Shown: positions 45,974-55,284, counted from the first letter of the stretch. The stretch: DNA of 64,000 nucleotides from Flavobacterium sp. LC2016-01 (GCF_009711135.1 NZ_WMIC01000010.1:150042-214041), one strand, 5' to 3'. Numbers and translations are program-made. The notes: generated by a model from the letters alone, not told the origin.

Positions 45974-47542
45974 ATGATAGAAGATTTCTCATTTTATTTA
46001 GCTTTAGTGGTCCTGATTGTTTTTTTGATTATGCTTAGCAATAAAATCAAATTAGCATATCCTATATTGTTGGTAATTGCAGGACTAATTATAAGTTTTA
46101 TACCTGGAGTTCCTGTTTTAAAAATTGAACCGGAACTTATTTTTATAATTTTTCTTCCGCCTTTGCTCTATGATGCAGCATGGTTCAATTCATGGAAGGA
46201 GTTGTGGCATTGGCGCAGAATAATTGGAAGTTTTGCTTTTGTAGTAGTTTTTCTAACGGCAGTTTCCGTTGCTTTTGTAGCTAATTTTTTTATTCCTGGT
46301 TTTACTCTTGCACTAGGCTTTTTGCTTGGCGGTATTGTGTCGCCGCCAGATGCAGTAAGTGCAGGGGCAATTTTAAAATTTGTAAAAGTTCCCAAACGAG
46401 TTTCCTCTATTCTTGAAGGAGAGAGTCTTCTAAATGATGCTTCCTCACTAATTATTTTTCGTTTTGCCCTCATTTCTGTCGTTACAGGACAATTTATTTG
46501 GTATGAGGCAGCACTAAGTTTTATTTGGATGGTTATTGGAGGTGTAGGTATAGGCATGTTGATTGGTGTTATTTTTTGTAAAACCCAAAAATTTTTTCCA
46601 ACAGATGCGAATATGGATATTATCCTAAGTTTAGTAACGCCCTATATAATTTATATAACAGCAGAGGAATTTCATGCTTCAGGAATATTGGCTGTTGTAA
46701 GCGGCAGTCTTTATTTATCCTATAACAGACATCATTTTTTGAGCAGTTCATCGCGTTTAAGAGCAGAGACTGTTTGGCAAAGTTTTATATTTCTGCTTAA
46801 CGGACTTGTGTTTTTATTAATTGGTCTGGACCTGCCAGAAATTACGTCAGGATTAAAACAAGAAGGAATCAGTTTTTATGATGCCACTTTATTTGCTTTG
46901 TTAATTACCTTAGTACTTATGTTTGGCAGAATGTTAGTGGCGTATGGTGCTGTAATAGTGACCAAAATTGCCAGTTTATTTATTACTGTTGCTGATAAGA
47001 ATCCGGGCAATAGACTTCCTTTTGTGCTTGGATGGGCAGGAATGCGGGGTGTGGTTTCTTTGGCTGCCGCTTTGTCAATTCCTGTTACGCTCGACGGCAG
47101 CCCTTTTCCTCATCGAAATTTGATTCTTTATATCACCTTCATTGTGATTTTAGCCACATTAGTTTTACAGGGAACAACGCTTCCTTTTGTTATAAAAAAA
47201 GTTAGAATTCCTAGTTTTCATGATCATCTGCCAAAAGCCGAAACAGAAAAATTATTAAGAAAAGAATTAGCGAAAGTTTCTTTAGAATACTTAAAATTAA
47301 ATGGAAAGGAATCAGAATACAGCATACATCTGCAAAAATGGGTTAGAGAATGGGAATTTGATATTGATTCTAAAGATAAATCGATTCCGCCTGATGATTT
47401 TACGCTTTATAAAAATATCCTTGAAGAGCAGCGACAAATTCTTTTGAAAATAAATAGAAGCAGAGAACTTGTTGATGAAGAAATAATCAGGAGATTTCTA
47501 CACAAAATCGATTTGGAAGAAGAAAACCTTAAGCAGGATTAA
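45974..47542 (+). CDS. CPA1-family Na+/H+ antiporter
   Basis: The 522-residue protein has about 12 hydrophobic segments over residues 5-400. CPA1 signatures are visible: FLPPLLYDAAW (helix 3), LGFLLGGIVSPPDAVSAGAIL, and the ion-binding LEGESLLNDASSLIIFRFAL, with the Asn-Asp pair. The last 110 residues are charged and cytoplasmic. It would exchange external protons for internal Na+ or K+. It is divergent from fdhD with a 211-bp gap. A weak stem (47563-47569 with 47581-47587) follows the stop without a clear T-run. Confidence 0.9.
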   Translation: MIEDFSFYLALVVLIVFLIMLSNKIKLAYPILLVIAGLIISFIPGVPVLKIEPELIFIIFLPPLLYDAAWFNSWKELWHWRRIIGSFAFVVVFLTAVSVAFVANFFIPGFTLALGFLLGGIVSPPDAVSAGAILKFVKVPKRVSSILEGESLLNDASSLIIFRFALISVVTGQFIWYEAALSFIWMVIGGVGIGMLIGVIFCKTQKFFPTDANMDIILSLVTPYIIYITAEEFHASGILAVVSGSLYLSYNRHHFLSSSSRLRAETVWQSFIFLLNGLVFLLIGLDLPEITSGLKQEGISFYDATLFALLITLVLMFGRMLVAYGAVIVTKIASLFITVADKNPGNRLPFVLGWAGMRGVVSLAAALSIPVTLDGSPFPHRNLILYITFIVILATLVLQGTTLPFVIKKVRIPSFHDHLPKAETEKLLRKELAKVSLEYLKLNGKESEYSIHLQKWVREWEFDIDSKDKSIPPDDFTLYKNILEEQRQILLKINRSRELVDEEIIRRFLHKIDLEEENLKQD

Positions 47543-47587
47543 TTAATTTTATTTACTTCTTACAGAGATAAAACCTCTTAATCTCTG

Positions 47588-47897
47588 CTGTCTTGCAGTA
47601 ATTTAAGACATATATTCTAAATCTTAATTTATTATAACTTTTAGTGATATTATCACAGAAACAAATTCTACCACAGTATCTAAATTTGTTTACTCCCAAA
47701 TGAAAATGGTTTAATTGTTTATAATTGCCTTCAGTAGATAGTGTTTGCAATTATGAGCGGTTTAAGTTGCCCATAACTGTAACAAACAGTTGTGTGATAG
47801 CTCTAGAAAGTTAATTACAGGGTTTTAAGCCTGTAAGAGGGTTTGCTTTGAAATCAGCCACGAGGATTAGATTAAATAGTAACGATAAATTTTAAAA
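47588..47897. other. 310-bp intergenic region with two small hairpins
   Basis: No gene is supported. TTACAGG (47815-47821) pairs with CCTGTAA (47830-47836), and an AACTGT/ACAGTT repeat with a five-base gap lies near 47775-47791. Both lie upstream of the DUF336 gene and could be regulatory, but neither matches the 22-bp-phased palindrome. Confidence 0.35.
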
Positions 47898-48293
47898 ATG
47901 GATATTTCAAGCAAACAGGCCTTTACAGTACTGGAAAAAGCAGTAAGTAAAGCAACAGAGATGAATGTTCCTGTTAATATAGCTGTGCTCGATACGGCAG
48001 GATTTCTCAAATATTTTATAAGAATGGATAATGCCTATTTGGGATCTATTGATATCGCTTTGGGAAAAGCAAAAACAGCAATGCTCTTTAGAAAACCGAG
48101 CCATGAGTTAGGAGATGCTTTTTTGAGTCCCGAATCCCGAAGCTACGGAATGGAGAATACAAATGGAGGACTCGTAGGATTCAAAGGAGGAGTTCCTGTT
48201 CGAAAAGGGGATGAGATAATTGCCTATATAGGTGTTTCAGGAGGAAGTTCTGAAGAAGATCTGGAAATCGCTACTGCAGGAAGTCTTCTTTAA
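47898..48293 (+). CDS. GlcG/HbpS (DUF336) heme-binding family protein
   Basis: The 131-residue protein covers the whole DUF336 fold: QAFTVLEKAVSKATEMNVPVNIAVLDTAG at the start, IDIALGKAKTAMLF in the middle, and GGVPVRKGDEIIAYIGVSGGSSEEDLEIA at the end. Members bind heme or related small molecules, or occur beside flavin oxidoreductases and diol-use genes. It lies 62 bases before the old-yellow-enzyme gene and is likely co-transcribed with it. Cytosolic: no signal peptide. Confidence 0.85.
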   Translation: MDISSKQAFTVLEKAVSKATEMNVPVNIAVLDTAGFLKYFIRMDNAYLGSIDIALGKAKTAMLFRKPSHELGDAFLSPESRSYGMENTNGGLVGFKGGVPVRKGDEIIAYIGVSGGSSEEDLEIATAGSLL

Positions 48294-48355
48294 ATGAATG
48301 TAAAAAGACATTTTGTGATTAAGTGAAACAAAATAATCAACTAAATTAAGTACTG

Positions 48356-49417
48356 ATGACAAAGCTATTTAGTCCTTTGACAATAAAAGGTATAACATTA
48401 AAAAACAGAATTGTCGTTTCACCAATGTGTCAGTATTCTTCTGTTGATGGATTTGCTAATGATTGGCATTTTGTACACTTGGGGAGCAGGGCTGTGGGAG
48501 GAGCCGCTCTGATATTGACAGAAGCTACAGCTGTTTCGCCTGAAGGTCGTATTTCATTGCATGATCTGGGAATATGGAAAGATGAGCATATAGAAAAGCT
48601 GTTACAGATTACTAGTTTCCTTAGACAACAAGGAAGCGTAACAGGAATTCAGCTGGCACATTCAGGAAGAAAAGGCAGTACTATGGCACCTTGGGAAGGG
48701 CACAGTGCAGTGAGTACAGACAATGGAGGCTGGCATCCATTTGCTCCTTCTGCGATAGCCTATTCCGAGAATTATCCCATGCCTCTTGAACTGGATAAGG
48801 ACGGAATCAGAAAGGTGATAGAAGACTTCAAATCGGCTGCAAGCAGGGCATTAAAAGCAGGTTTTCAAGTTATAGAAATTCATGCCGGACATGGATATTT
48901 GCTGCATCAGTTTCTGTCTCCCTTAACAAATCAGCGAACCGATAATTATGGAGGAAGTTTAAATAACAGGATGCGATTAGTACTTGAAATTTTGGAAGCG
49001 ATTCAGAAAACGGTATCCCCTGAAGTTCCGATATTTGTTAGAATTCCCGGTACTGACTGGGTTGAAGGTGGCTGGACTTCTGAAGATTCTATGGCACTTT
49101 CAGCGGCACTTAAAGATCATGGCGCTGATGTAGTAGATGTTACGACAGCCGGATTAAGTCACGATCAAAAAATTCCTGTTGGACCTGCTTATCAAATGCC
49201 TTTTGCTTCTAAAATAAAGAAAACTACAGGTATACTAACAGCTACTGTAGGATTGATAACAAATGCTGTTCAGGCCGAATCTATTTTAGTTAATGAAGAT
49301 GCAGATTTGATATTTATGGCCAGGGAATTTTTAAGAGACCCTTATTTTCCTTTGACAGCAGCAGGTGAATTAAACGTAAAGATTGATGGACCTATTCAGT
49401 ACGCGCGAGCCAGATAA
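48356..49417 (+). CDS. Old-yellow-enzyme NADH:flavin oxidoreductase (YqjM/NamA-like)
   Basis: The 353-residue protein is an FMN-dependent TIM-barrel ene-reductase. The YqjM-type start LFSPLTIKGITLKNRIVVSPMCQYSS includes the Cys that tunes the flavin. Substrate-binding histidines and the long loop are in EIHAGHGYLLHQFLSPLTNQRTDNYGGSL, and the C-terminal FMAREFLRDPYFP is typical. Such enzymes reduce activated C=C bonds of quinones, enals and maleimides, and some nitro compounds. It follows the DUF336 gene closely and precedes a Crp/Fnr gene. Confidence 0.92.
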   Translation: MTKLFSPLTIKGITLKNRIVVSPMCQYSSVDGFANDWHFVHLGSRAVGGAALILTEATAVSPEGRISLHDLGIWKDEHIEKLLQITSFLRQQGSVTGIQLAHSGRKGSTMAPWEGHSAVSTDNGGWHPFAPSAIAYSENYPMPLELDKDGIRKVIEDFKSAASRALKAGFQVIEIHAGHGYLLHQFLSPLTNQRTDNYGGSLNNRMRLVLEILEAIQKTVSPEVPIFVRIPGTDWVEGGWTSEDSMALSAALKDHGADVVDVTTAGLSHDQKIPVGPAYQMPFASKIKKTTGILTATVGLITNAVQAESILVNEDADLIFMAREFLRDPYFPLTAAGELNVKIDGPIQYARAR

Positions 49418-49477
49418 TTTTATTAAATTGTTTGATTCACAAAATAGCAATATTTAGTTATAGTATTATTCCAAATC

Positions 49478-49521
49478 TTATCGTATGTCAATTTTTATTT
49501 GATAAAGAGTTTAGACATTTG
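49478..49521 (+). promoter_or_regulatory. Operator-promoter of a Crp/Fnr gene (22-bp-phased palindrome)
   Basis: TTATCGTATGTCAA (49478-49491) is followed after exactly 22 bases by GACATTTG (49514-49521), one base off TAnnTTTG. The start codon is at 49566. The site suggests that the Crp/Fnr protein encoded here controls its own gene or is controlled by a sister regulator. Confidence 0.65.
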
Positions 49522-49565
49522 ACGGTTAACTTTATGTAATTTAAAGAAGTAAAGGAAAGTCTGCC

Positions 49566-50156
49566 ATGAAAAAATGTACTGTACAAGATATTTTTAAAGG
49601 AGTTGAATTTACTCCCGCAGAAATTAAAATTGTTGAAAGTAAGTTTGAAGAGCTTTTTCCTAAAAAAGGAGATATTCTCTTGAGACCAGATCATTTTGTA
49701 TACGATCAGTATTTTGTTTTTGATGGCTGTTTAAGGTCTTATTTTATTAGTCAGACTGGTAAAGAATACACATTGCAGTTTGCTGTTAATGATTGGTGGA
49801 TTAGTGATTATACCGCTTTTTTTACTGGAGAAAAATCGATTTTTTATGTTGATTGTATTGCTGATGCTGTCATTTATAAGATATCAAAAGAAAGCATGGA
49901 ATTACTTTATAAGGAAGTTCCACAAATAGAAAGCTTTTTTAGGATTAAGATGGAACGTTTTTTTGGCAGTTACCAAAAAAGAATTTTATCTGAATTAGAA
50001 CTTACTGCAGAAGAAAAGTATCTAAAGTTTATAAAAAATTATCCTGAGATTGAAAAGTACATAAGAAAATATCATATGGCTTCCTATCTCGGTATTACAA
50101 CAGAAAGCCTCAGCAGAGTCAGAAATGATTTAGAGAAAAAAAATAGTATCCCGTAA
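49566..50156 (+). CDS. Crp/Fnr-type transcriptional regulator
   Basis: The 196-residue protein is the close paralogue of the product at 35244: beta-roll (about 20-120, PDHFVYDQYFVFDGCLRSYF), the shared block GKEYTLQFAVNDWWISD, and the C-terminal HTH MASYLGITTESLSRVRNDL. Ligand-binding residues for cAMP are not evident. Its own promoter carries the shared palindrome, which makes it one of the best candidates for the binding protein. A secreted hydrolase gene follows 158 bases later and the old-yellow-enzyme gene precedes it. Confidence 0.9.
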   Translation: MKKCTVQDIFKGVEFTPAEIKIVESKFEELFPKKGDILLRPDHFVYDQYFVFDGCLRSYFISQTGKEYTLQFAVNDWWISDYTAFFTGEKSIFYVDCIADAVIYKISKESMELLYKEVPQIESFFRIKMERFFGSYQKRILSELELTAEEKYLKFIKNYPEIEKYIRKYHMASYLGITTESLSRVRNDLEKKNSIP

Positions 50157-50314
50157 AAAATCTATAACATTTTGTAAACTCATTTTGTGCAGTGGTTTTC
50201 CATTATGCATTAATTTTTTGTTGCAATATTCTTGAAAAGATTACTATCAATATTGACAGTATCCAATTGTCATAAGCTATCAAAAAATAAAGTCTAATAT
50301 TAAATTATATCATT

Positions 50315-51130
50315 ATGAAAAAGAGTATTTTTTTCCGAAGAATTTTAGTTGCTGTATTATTGCTTTCTGCGGCGGCGATAACTATTTCCTTTAATACAGT
50401 ACAGAAAAAATCAACGCATGAAACTTCTAACGCACCAAAACCCACAATTGTATTGGTTCACGGCGCATTTGCAGACGGATCGTCTTGGAGCAAGGTTATT
50501 CCGCTTTTGCAAAAGCAGGGCTATACGGTTGTAGCAGTACAAAACCCGCTTACTTCGCTGCAAGATGATGTCGCAGCTGTAAAAAGGGTATTTGCAGAAA
50601 TAGAGGGCCCTATTGTTCTGGTCGGACATTCTTGGGCCGGAGTAGTTATTACTGAGGCAGGAAACGATGATAAAGTCAAAGCTCTCGTATACATTGCAGC
50701 TTATGCGGTAGATGTAAATGAAAGCGCGCTTAGCCTTACTAAAGATGCATATGAAGTTAAAAAATATCCACCGGCGCCTGCTCTTGATAATAGGCTTATC
50801 AGTGATGGATATATTCGTCTTCGCGAAGAAGCTGTAGTCGAACATTTTGCTCAAGACCTTCCAAAAGCTGAAGCTAAGGTCGTTGCCGCTGTACAAGGGC
50901 GTTTTCACTCAAGCTGTCTTACTGCTACGGTTTCGAATCCTGCCTGGAAGTCAAAACCTAGTTTTTATGCTATTTCGGATAATGATCAGGTTATATCGCC
51001 TTTAATGGAAAGAGATATGGCAAAAAAGATTGGAGCAGAAACTTTTCATCTAAAAGCAAGCCACGTATCTATGCTTTCGCAGCCTGAAGAGGTGACTAAG
51101 ATTATTGTGAAAGCGGCACAAAAAATATAA
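50315..51130 (+). CDS. Exported alpha/beta hydrolase with Ser nucleophile
   Basis: The 271-residue protein has an N-terminal signal or anchor (about 1-27, RRILVAVLLLSAAAITISF), then a domain like that of the product at 28491: LVHGAFADGSSWSKV (about 47-61), nucleophile Ser106 in GHSWAGV, and His in LKASHVSMLSQPEE. It is an EstC-like esterase or related enzyme placed outside the cytoplasm. With the cytosolic relative, this repeats the pattern of one exported and one internal copy seen for the DJ-1 proteins. No positioned palindrome precedes it. Confidence 0.86.
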   Translation: MKKSIFFRRILVAVLLLSAAAITISFNTVQKKSTHETSNAPKPTIVLVHGAFADGSSWSKVIPLLQKQGYTVVAVQNPLTSLQDDVAAVKRVFAEIEGPIVLVGHSWAGVVITEAGNDDKVKALVYIAAYAVDVNESALSLTKDAYEVKKYPPAPALDNRLISDGYIRLREEAVVEHFAQDLPKAEAKVVAAVQGRFHSSCLTATVSNPAWKSKPSFYAISDNDQVISPLMERDMAKKIGAETFHLKASHVSMLSQPEEVTKIIVKAAQKI

Positions 51131-51268
51131 AGCAGCACATTTATAATCTTCGTTACTTTTCTTAATTCTTTACTTTCTTTTTTAATTAAGAGCAAATTAT
51201 TAAAAATGAATACTGAAATGTATTCAAATTCAGATTTTCTTCCTCCAAATTTTTCTCCTACTCGTTTA

Positions 51269-51312
51269 TTACCATAGGTCAATTTTTGCGCTCCAGCATG
51301 TACGTAATTTTG
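51269..51312 (+). promoter_or_regulatory. Operator-promoter of the monooxygenase/DJ-1 unit (22-bp-phased palindrome)
   Basis: TTACCATAGGTCAA (51269-51282) is followed after exactly 22 bases by the perfect -7 box TAATTTTG (51305-51312). Together with the site of the exported DJ-1 gene it forms the most similar pair. The remaining DNA of the 316-bp gap 51131-51446 shows no gene. Confidence 0.75.
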
Positions 51313-51446
51313 TGTCTGTAAGTTGTTGTTATTTATACAGATGAATGCTTTATGTACTTGTTTGTCAGTTTGATGTAACAATGAAGTAACAGATTTGAAT
51401 TTATAAAGGAATGAGAATATTTTAAAAATAATAATACGTACAAAAC

Positions 51447-51737
51447 ATGGAAAAAGAAGTTATCGTAAAATGGAAAATTAAGGAATCTGAGACCGCTGAG
51501 ATTCTTAAATTATTGCCTGAATTGGCTGAAAAAACTAAAAAAGAAGAAGGGAATATTTATTATGCCATTTATCAGTCGGAGGATAATCCAAATGAACTGA
51601 TACTTCATGAACGTTACGTTGATCAGCAGGCACAGGAAATACACAGAAATTCTAAACATTACCAATCAATTGTCGTAGATCAGATAGCGCCTTATTTGGA
51701 GGAACGTACGGTTTATGTTGTAAAAAAATTGATTTAA
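51447..51737 (+). CDS. Putative quinol monooxygenase (ABM domain)
   Basis: The 96-residue protein is a single antibiotic-biosynthesis-monooxygenase domain of ferredoxin-like fold: VIVKWKIKESETAEILKLLPEL, EEGNIYYAIYQSEDNPNELILHERYVDQQAQEIH and a closing strand RTVYVVKKL. Relatives such as YgiN oxidise quinols or act in heme and quinone chemistry without a cofactor. It lies 38 bases before the cytosolic DJ-1 gene and shares its promoter and operator, so the two probably act on the same kind of stress. Confidence 0.88.
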   Translation: MEKEVIVKWKIKESETAEILKLLPELAEKTKKEEGNIYYAIYQSEDNPNELILHERYVDQQAQEIHRNSKHYQSIVVDQIAPYLEERTVYVVKKLI

Positions 51738-51775
51738 CTGAAAAACATAGTAATAAATATAAAAATTTTAAGATC

Positions 51776-52444
51776 ATGAAAAAAGTTTTAATTATTTCGT
51801 CAAATACCAATACAATTGGGCCAAACCATAGAAGAACAGGTAATTTTTTACCAGAAGTGGCGCATCCTTATGCCGAATTCGCAAGAGCAGGTTATCATAT
51901 TGATTTTGCCAGTCTGACAGGAGAAAGTCCATTTCTTGATAATCTTGAATCTTCTGCAGATCCTGATAATCTAGGTTTTTTAACAGGTAAAGGCTGGGCA
52001 GATATGCAAAAAGGAGTTAAGCTTTCTACTGTGGATGTAAGTACTTATGACGCCATTTTTATTCCTGGAGGTCTTGCACCGCTGGCGGATATGGCTGAAG
52101 ACCCACTTATTAAAAAAGTTGTCAAAGAAACGTACGAGCGTGGTGCTGTTGTGGGGGCAGTATGTCATGGACCGGTATCATTACTGAATGTGAAGCTGAG
52201 CAATGGGAAATATCTTGTAGATGGAAAAAATATTTCTTCATTTACGACTTTAGAAGAAGAGAATTACGCAAAAGCAGATGTGCCTTTTGATTTACAAACA
52301 GCACTTACTAAACAAGGAGCTATATATCATACCGTAGATCCTTGGCAGCCATTCAGTATTACTGACGGTAACTTGGTTACTGGTCAGAATCCTGCATCAG
52401 GCAAAGGAGTAGGCGAGAAAATCGTAGCGCTTTTAGGAGCCTGA
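51776..52444 (+). CDS. Cytosolic DJ-1/PfpI-family protein
   Basis: The 222-residue protein is the same domain as the exported product at 40375 but without a signal peptide. Active Cys130 is in GAVCHGPVSLLN, followed by His131, with Glu27 in LPEVAHPYAEF. The sequence suggests a Hsp31/glyoxalase-III-like enzyme that handles methylglyoxal or repairs glycated groups. It is the second gene of the monooxygenase unit controlled by the palindrome at 51269. Substrate not proven. Confidence 0.9.
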   Translation: MKKVLIISSNTNTIGPNHRRTGNFLPEVAHPYAEFARAGYHIDFASLTGESPFLDNLESSADPDNLGFLTGKGWADMQKGVKLSTVDVSTYDAIFIPGGLAPLADMAEDPLIKKVVKETYERGAVVGAVCHGPVSLLNVKLSNGKYLVDGKNISSFTTLEEENYAKADVPFDLQTALTKQGAIYHTVDPWQPFSITDGNLVTGQNPASGKGVGEKIVALLGA

Positions 52445-52585
52445 TCTGCTTTATCGAATCTGGGCTATTTTTTAAAAATATAACTGTACTAAAAAGAAAT
52501 TTTTCCGCCTAAAAATGCCAAGCAATTTCAAGATAGCCTGATTCCTTTGCTTCAAATTTTATTGTTTAACCAATAATTATGTATT

Positions 52586-53947
52586 ATGATAAAGTCAGTA
52601 AATCCATATACTCAACAAGAAGTATTTGAAATTGAAGAATTGAGCTCAGGTCAGGTTGAAAAGGTGATTGAAAAAGCAGATACCGCATTCCTTTCTTGGA
52701 GAGAGGTTTCGTTTAAGGAAAGAAGCAGATTAATGCTGGATGCCGCCAAAGAACTCAGAAAAAATAAGCAGGAATATGCCGAAACAATTACCAAAGAAAT
52801 GGGCAAGCCTATAACACTATCACTTGATGAGATAGAAAAGTGTGCATGGCTTTGTGAGTACTATGCAGAAAATGCAGAAAAGCAGCTGGCAGACCGAAAG
52901 GTAGTTACAGAAGCCTTTGATAGTTATGTAACCCATGAACCTTTGGGTGTAGTATTAGCAGTAATGCCTTGGAATTACCCGCTATGGCAGGTTTTCAGAT
53001 TCGCAGTTCCTCTTCTTATGGCAGGTAATGTCGGAATTTTAAAACATGCCAGCAATGTGATTGAATGTGCTGAGAATATCCAAAAAATATTTTGGCGCGC
53101 AGGTTTTCCTGAAGGATGTTTTACCAATCTTGCCATAAGAAGCGGGGAAGTAGAAAAGATTTTAAGGAATAAAAAAGTGAAAGCAGTTGCCTTGACAGGA
53201 AGCAACGGAGCTGGAAGTGCAGTAGCCGCTATTGCCGGATCTGAAATCAAGAGAAGTGTGATGGAGTTGGGAGGAAGCAATGCATTAGTAGTCTTAGAAG
53301 ATGCAGATATTGATAAGACTGTTAAAACATGCGTTCTTTCCCGTTTTCAAAATACAGGACAAAGCTGTATCGCAGGAAAACGCCTTCTTGTACATAGTGC
53401 TGTTGCGGAGGAATTTACTCAAAAATTTGTAGCTGCAGTTAAAGCATTAAAAAGTGGTGATCCGATGGATAAAGATACCTACATCGGTACAATGGCCAGA
53501 GAAGATCTTGCCCAGGAACTTGAAGCATCGGTACAGAATTCTGTTAAGCAAGGTGCAAAAATTCTGACAGGTGGTAAAAGAAATGCGGCTTATTTAGAAC
53601 CGACAGTGTTAGGAAATGTAACTCCGGAAATGTCGGTTTTCACAGATGAAACTTTCGGCCCAGTTATAGGAATCACTCTTTTTGATACTGAAGAGCAGGC
53701 GGTTGCATTAGCCAATGACAGCATCTACGGATTGGGAGCATCTATTTTTACCGAAGATCTTCAAAGGGCAAGACGCTTGATACCAAAATTTGATGACGGT
53801 TCTGTATTTATAAATGAAAGAGTCAAAAGTGATCCAAGACTCCCTTTTGGCGGGGTTAAATCTTCAGGTTATGGCCGTGAACTTTCTTATGAAGGAATAC
53901 AGGAATTTGTTAATGTGAAAACGGTCTATATAAACAAATACGAATAA
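52586..53947 (+). CDS. NAD(P)-dependent aldehyde dehydrogenase (succinate-semialdehyde type)
   Basis: The 453-residue protein shows the aldehyde-dehydrogenase layout: MPWNYPLWQVFRFAVP cofactor segment, LTGSNGAGSAVA, the general base Glu227 in VMELGGSN, catalytic Cys261 in NTGQSCIAGKR, and the C-terminal LPFGGVKSSGYGRELS. The short length and start (IKSVNPYTQQEVFEIE) match the GabD/Sad-like branch, which oxidises succinate semialdehyde and similar aldehydes. It precedes a DUF2721 gene by 22 bases and an SDR gene further on. Confidence 0.92.
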   Translation: MIKSVNPYTQQEVFEIEELSSGQVEKVIEKADTAFLSWREVSFKERSRLMLDAAKELRKNKQEYAETITKEMGKPITLSLDEIEKCAWLCEYYAENAEKQLADRKVVTEAFDSYVTHEPLGVVLAVMPWNYPLWQVFRFAVPLLMAGNVGILKHASNVIECAENIQKIFWRAGFPEGCFTNLAIRSGEVEKILRNKKVKAVALTGSNGAGSAVAAIAGSEIKRSVMELGGSNALVVLEDADIDKTVKTCVLSRFQNTGQSCIAGKRLLVHSAVAEEFTQKFVAAVKALKSGDPMDKDTYIGTMAREDLAQELEASVQNSVKQGAKILTGGKRNAAYLEPTVLGNVTPEMSVFTDETFGPVIGITLFDTEEQAVALANDSIYGLGASIFTEDLQRARRLIPKFDDGSVFINERVKSDPRLPFGGVKSSGYGRELSYEGIQEFVNVKTVYINKYE

Positions 53948-53969
53948 GTGATCATTAAAAAAGCTTATC

Positions 53970-54383
53970 ATGGAAATCTCTATCAATACTCCATCCATAC
54001 TTTTCCCTGCTTTTAGTCTGCTCATGCTGGTTTACACCAACCGATTTTACGCAGTAGGGGCCCTAGTGCGGGAATTAATTGTACAGCAGGAAAAAAATGA
54101 AACAGATCATTATCTATATGATCAAATTAAAAATTTAAAGACAAGGCTGCGTCTGATTAAAAATATGCAGGAATGGACAGTTGCTGGTTATTTGTTTACT
54201 GTGGCTTCGATTTATTTGATTTATATAGGGCAGCCAATTTATGGCGAATATGCATTTGCTTTAGCGGTTATAACATTTTCGATTTCGCTGATTTTGCTAT
54301 TGGTTGAGGTTCATTACAGTACTGGCGCACTACACATTGTTCTGACCAATTTTGAACTTCAAAAAGAATCAGATAAGAAATGA
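53970..54383 (+). CDS. DUF2721 membrane protein
   Basis: The 137-residue protein has three hydrophobic segments, about 7-25 (TPSILFPAFSLLMLVYTNRF), 72-88 (AGYLFTVASIYLIYIG) and 95-115 (FALAVITFSISLILLLVEV). Between the first two is a charged helix that contains the family-typical RLRLIKNMQEW. Function is unknown. It begins 22 bases after the aldehyde dehydrogenase stop, so co-transcription is likely. Confidence 0.78.
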   Translation: MEISINTPSILFPAFSLLMLVYTNRFYAVGALVRELIVQQEKNETDHYLYDQIKNLKTRLRLIKNMQEWTVAGYLFTVASIYLIYIGQPIYGEYAFALAVITFSISLILLLVEVHYSTGALHIVLTNFELQKESDKK

Positions 54384-54449
54384 TTTTTAACAACAAAAGT
54401 AAAAGCTATGAATATCATGCAAATGATTTTATAATTTAAAAACATCAAA

Positions 54450-55193
54450 ATGGATAAAAATATTAAAAATAAAGTAATAGTAATAACAGGAGCAAGTAGT
54501 GGCTTAGGAGAAGCTACTGCGAGGCATCTTGCAGAAAAAGGCGCAAAAGTTGTTTTAGGCGCCAGGCGTACAGAACATTTGGAACGTATCGTAAAAGATA
54601 TTAAGTCGGCTGGTGGCGAAGCCGTTTATTGGGCGACAGATGTAACTAAAAAAGAAGATGTTCAGGCTCTTGTTCATAAAGGAGTAAGCACTTACGGCAG
54701 AATAGATGTCATTATCAATAATGCAGGAATAATGCCTATTGCTCCGATGTTCGATGTAAGAACGGACGAGTGGGACAATATGATCGATATCAATATTAAG
54801 GGAGTACTCTATGGTATTGCGGCGGCGCTGCCAATTTTTCAAAAACAGAAATCGGGGCATATTATTAATTTAGGATCGGTTGCAGGAATTAAAGTTTTTA
54901 GTCCTGGAGGCACGGTTTACAGCGGAACAAAATATGCGGTCAGAGCAATAAGTGAAGGTTTGCGACATGAAGTTGGAAGTATTATTCGTGTTACAACTAT
55001 TGAGCCTGGGGCTATTGATTCTGAGCTGAAGAATAGTACAAAACACCAAGAAAGTTCTGTTGGCGTGAATGAGTTTTACAAATTAGCAATTCCGCCTTCT
55101 TCAGTGGCAAGAGCCATCACCTTTGCTATAGAACAGCCTGATGATGTTGATATCAATGAAATTGTAATTCGACCAACAATACAGGATTTTTAA
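54450..55193 (+). CDS. Short-chain dehydrogenase/reductase
   Basis: The 247-residue protein is a classical SDR: cofactor motif TGASSGLGEATARHLA (about 14-29), NNAG around 88-91, and the catalytic set Ser in LGSVAG with YSGTKYAV (Tyr-x-x-x-Lys). The Arg residues after the second strand (GARRTEHL) suggest NADPH. The family is wide and the substrate is unknown; the start resembles YdfG-like 3-hydroxy acid dehydrogenases. It follows the DUF2721 gene by 66 bases. Confidence 0.9.
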   Translation: MDKNIKNKVIVITGASSGLGEATARHLAEKGAKVVLGARRTEHLERIVKDIKSAGGEAVYWATDVTKKEDVQALVHKGVSTYGRIDVIINNAGIMPIAPMFDVRTDEWDNMIDINIKGVLYGIAAALPIFQKQKSGHIINLGSVAGIKVFSPGGTVYSGTKYAVRAISEGLRHEVGSIIRVTTIEPGAIDSELKNSTKHQESSVGVNEFYKLAIPPSSVARAITFAIEQPDDVDINEIVIRPTIQDF

Positions 55194-55284
55194 TTTTAGG
55201 ATTCTATAAGGTTTGTCAATTATTTGAATCATTTAAGTTTTAGAAGAATAAGCACATATTTTTAAATTCTTGACAAAATAAATT

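Noticed and set aside
50192..50211. TGG..GC element upstream of the exported hydrolase as a sigma-54 promoter
   Set aside because: GG and GC are eleven bases apart instead of ten; this spacing is not tolerated by sigma-54.
51046..51381. Minus-strand frame of 111 residues in the gap before the quinol monooxygenase gene
   Set aside because: It overlaps the end of the hydrolase gene and covers the operator-promoter; composition is not protein-like.
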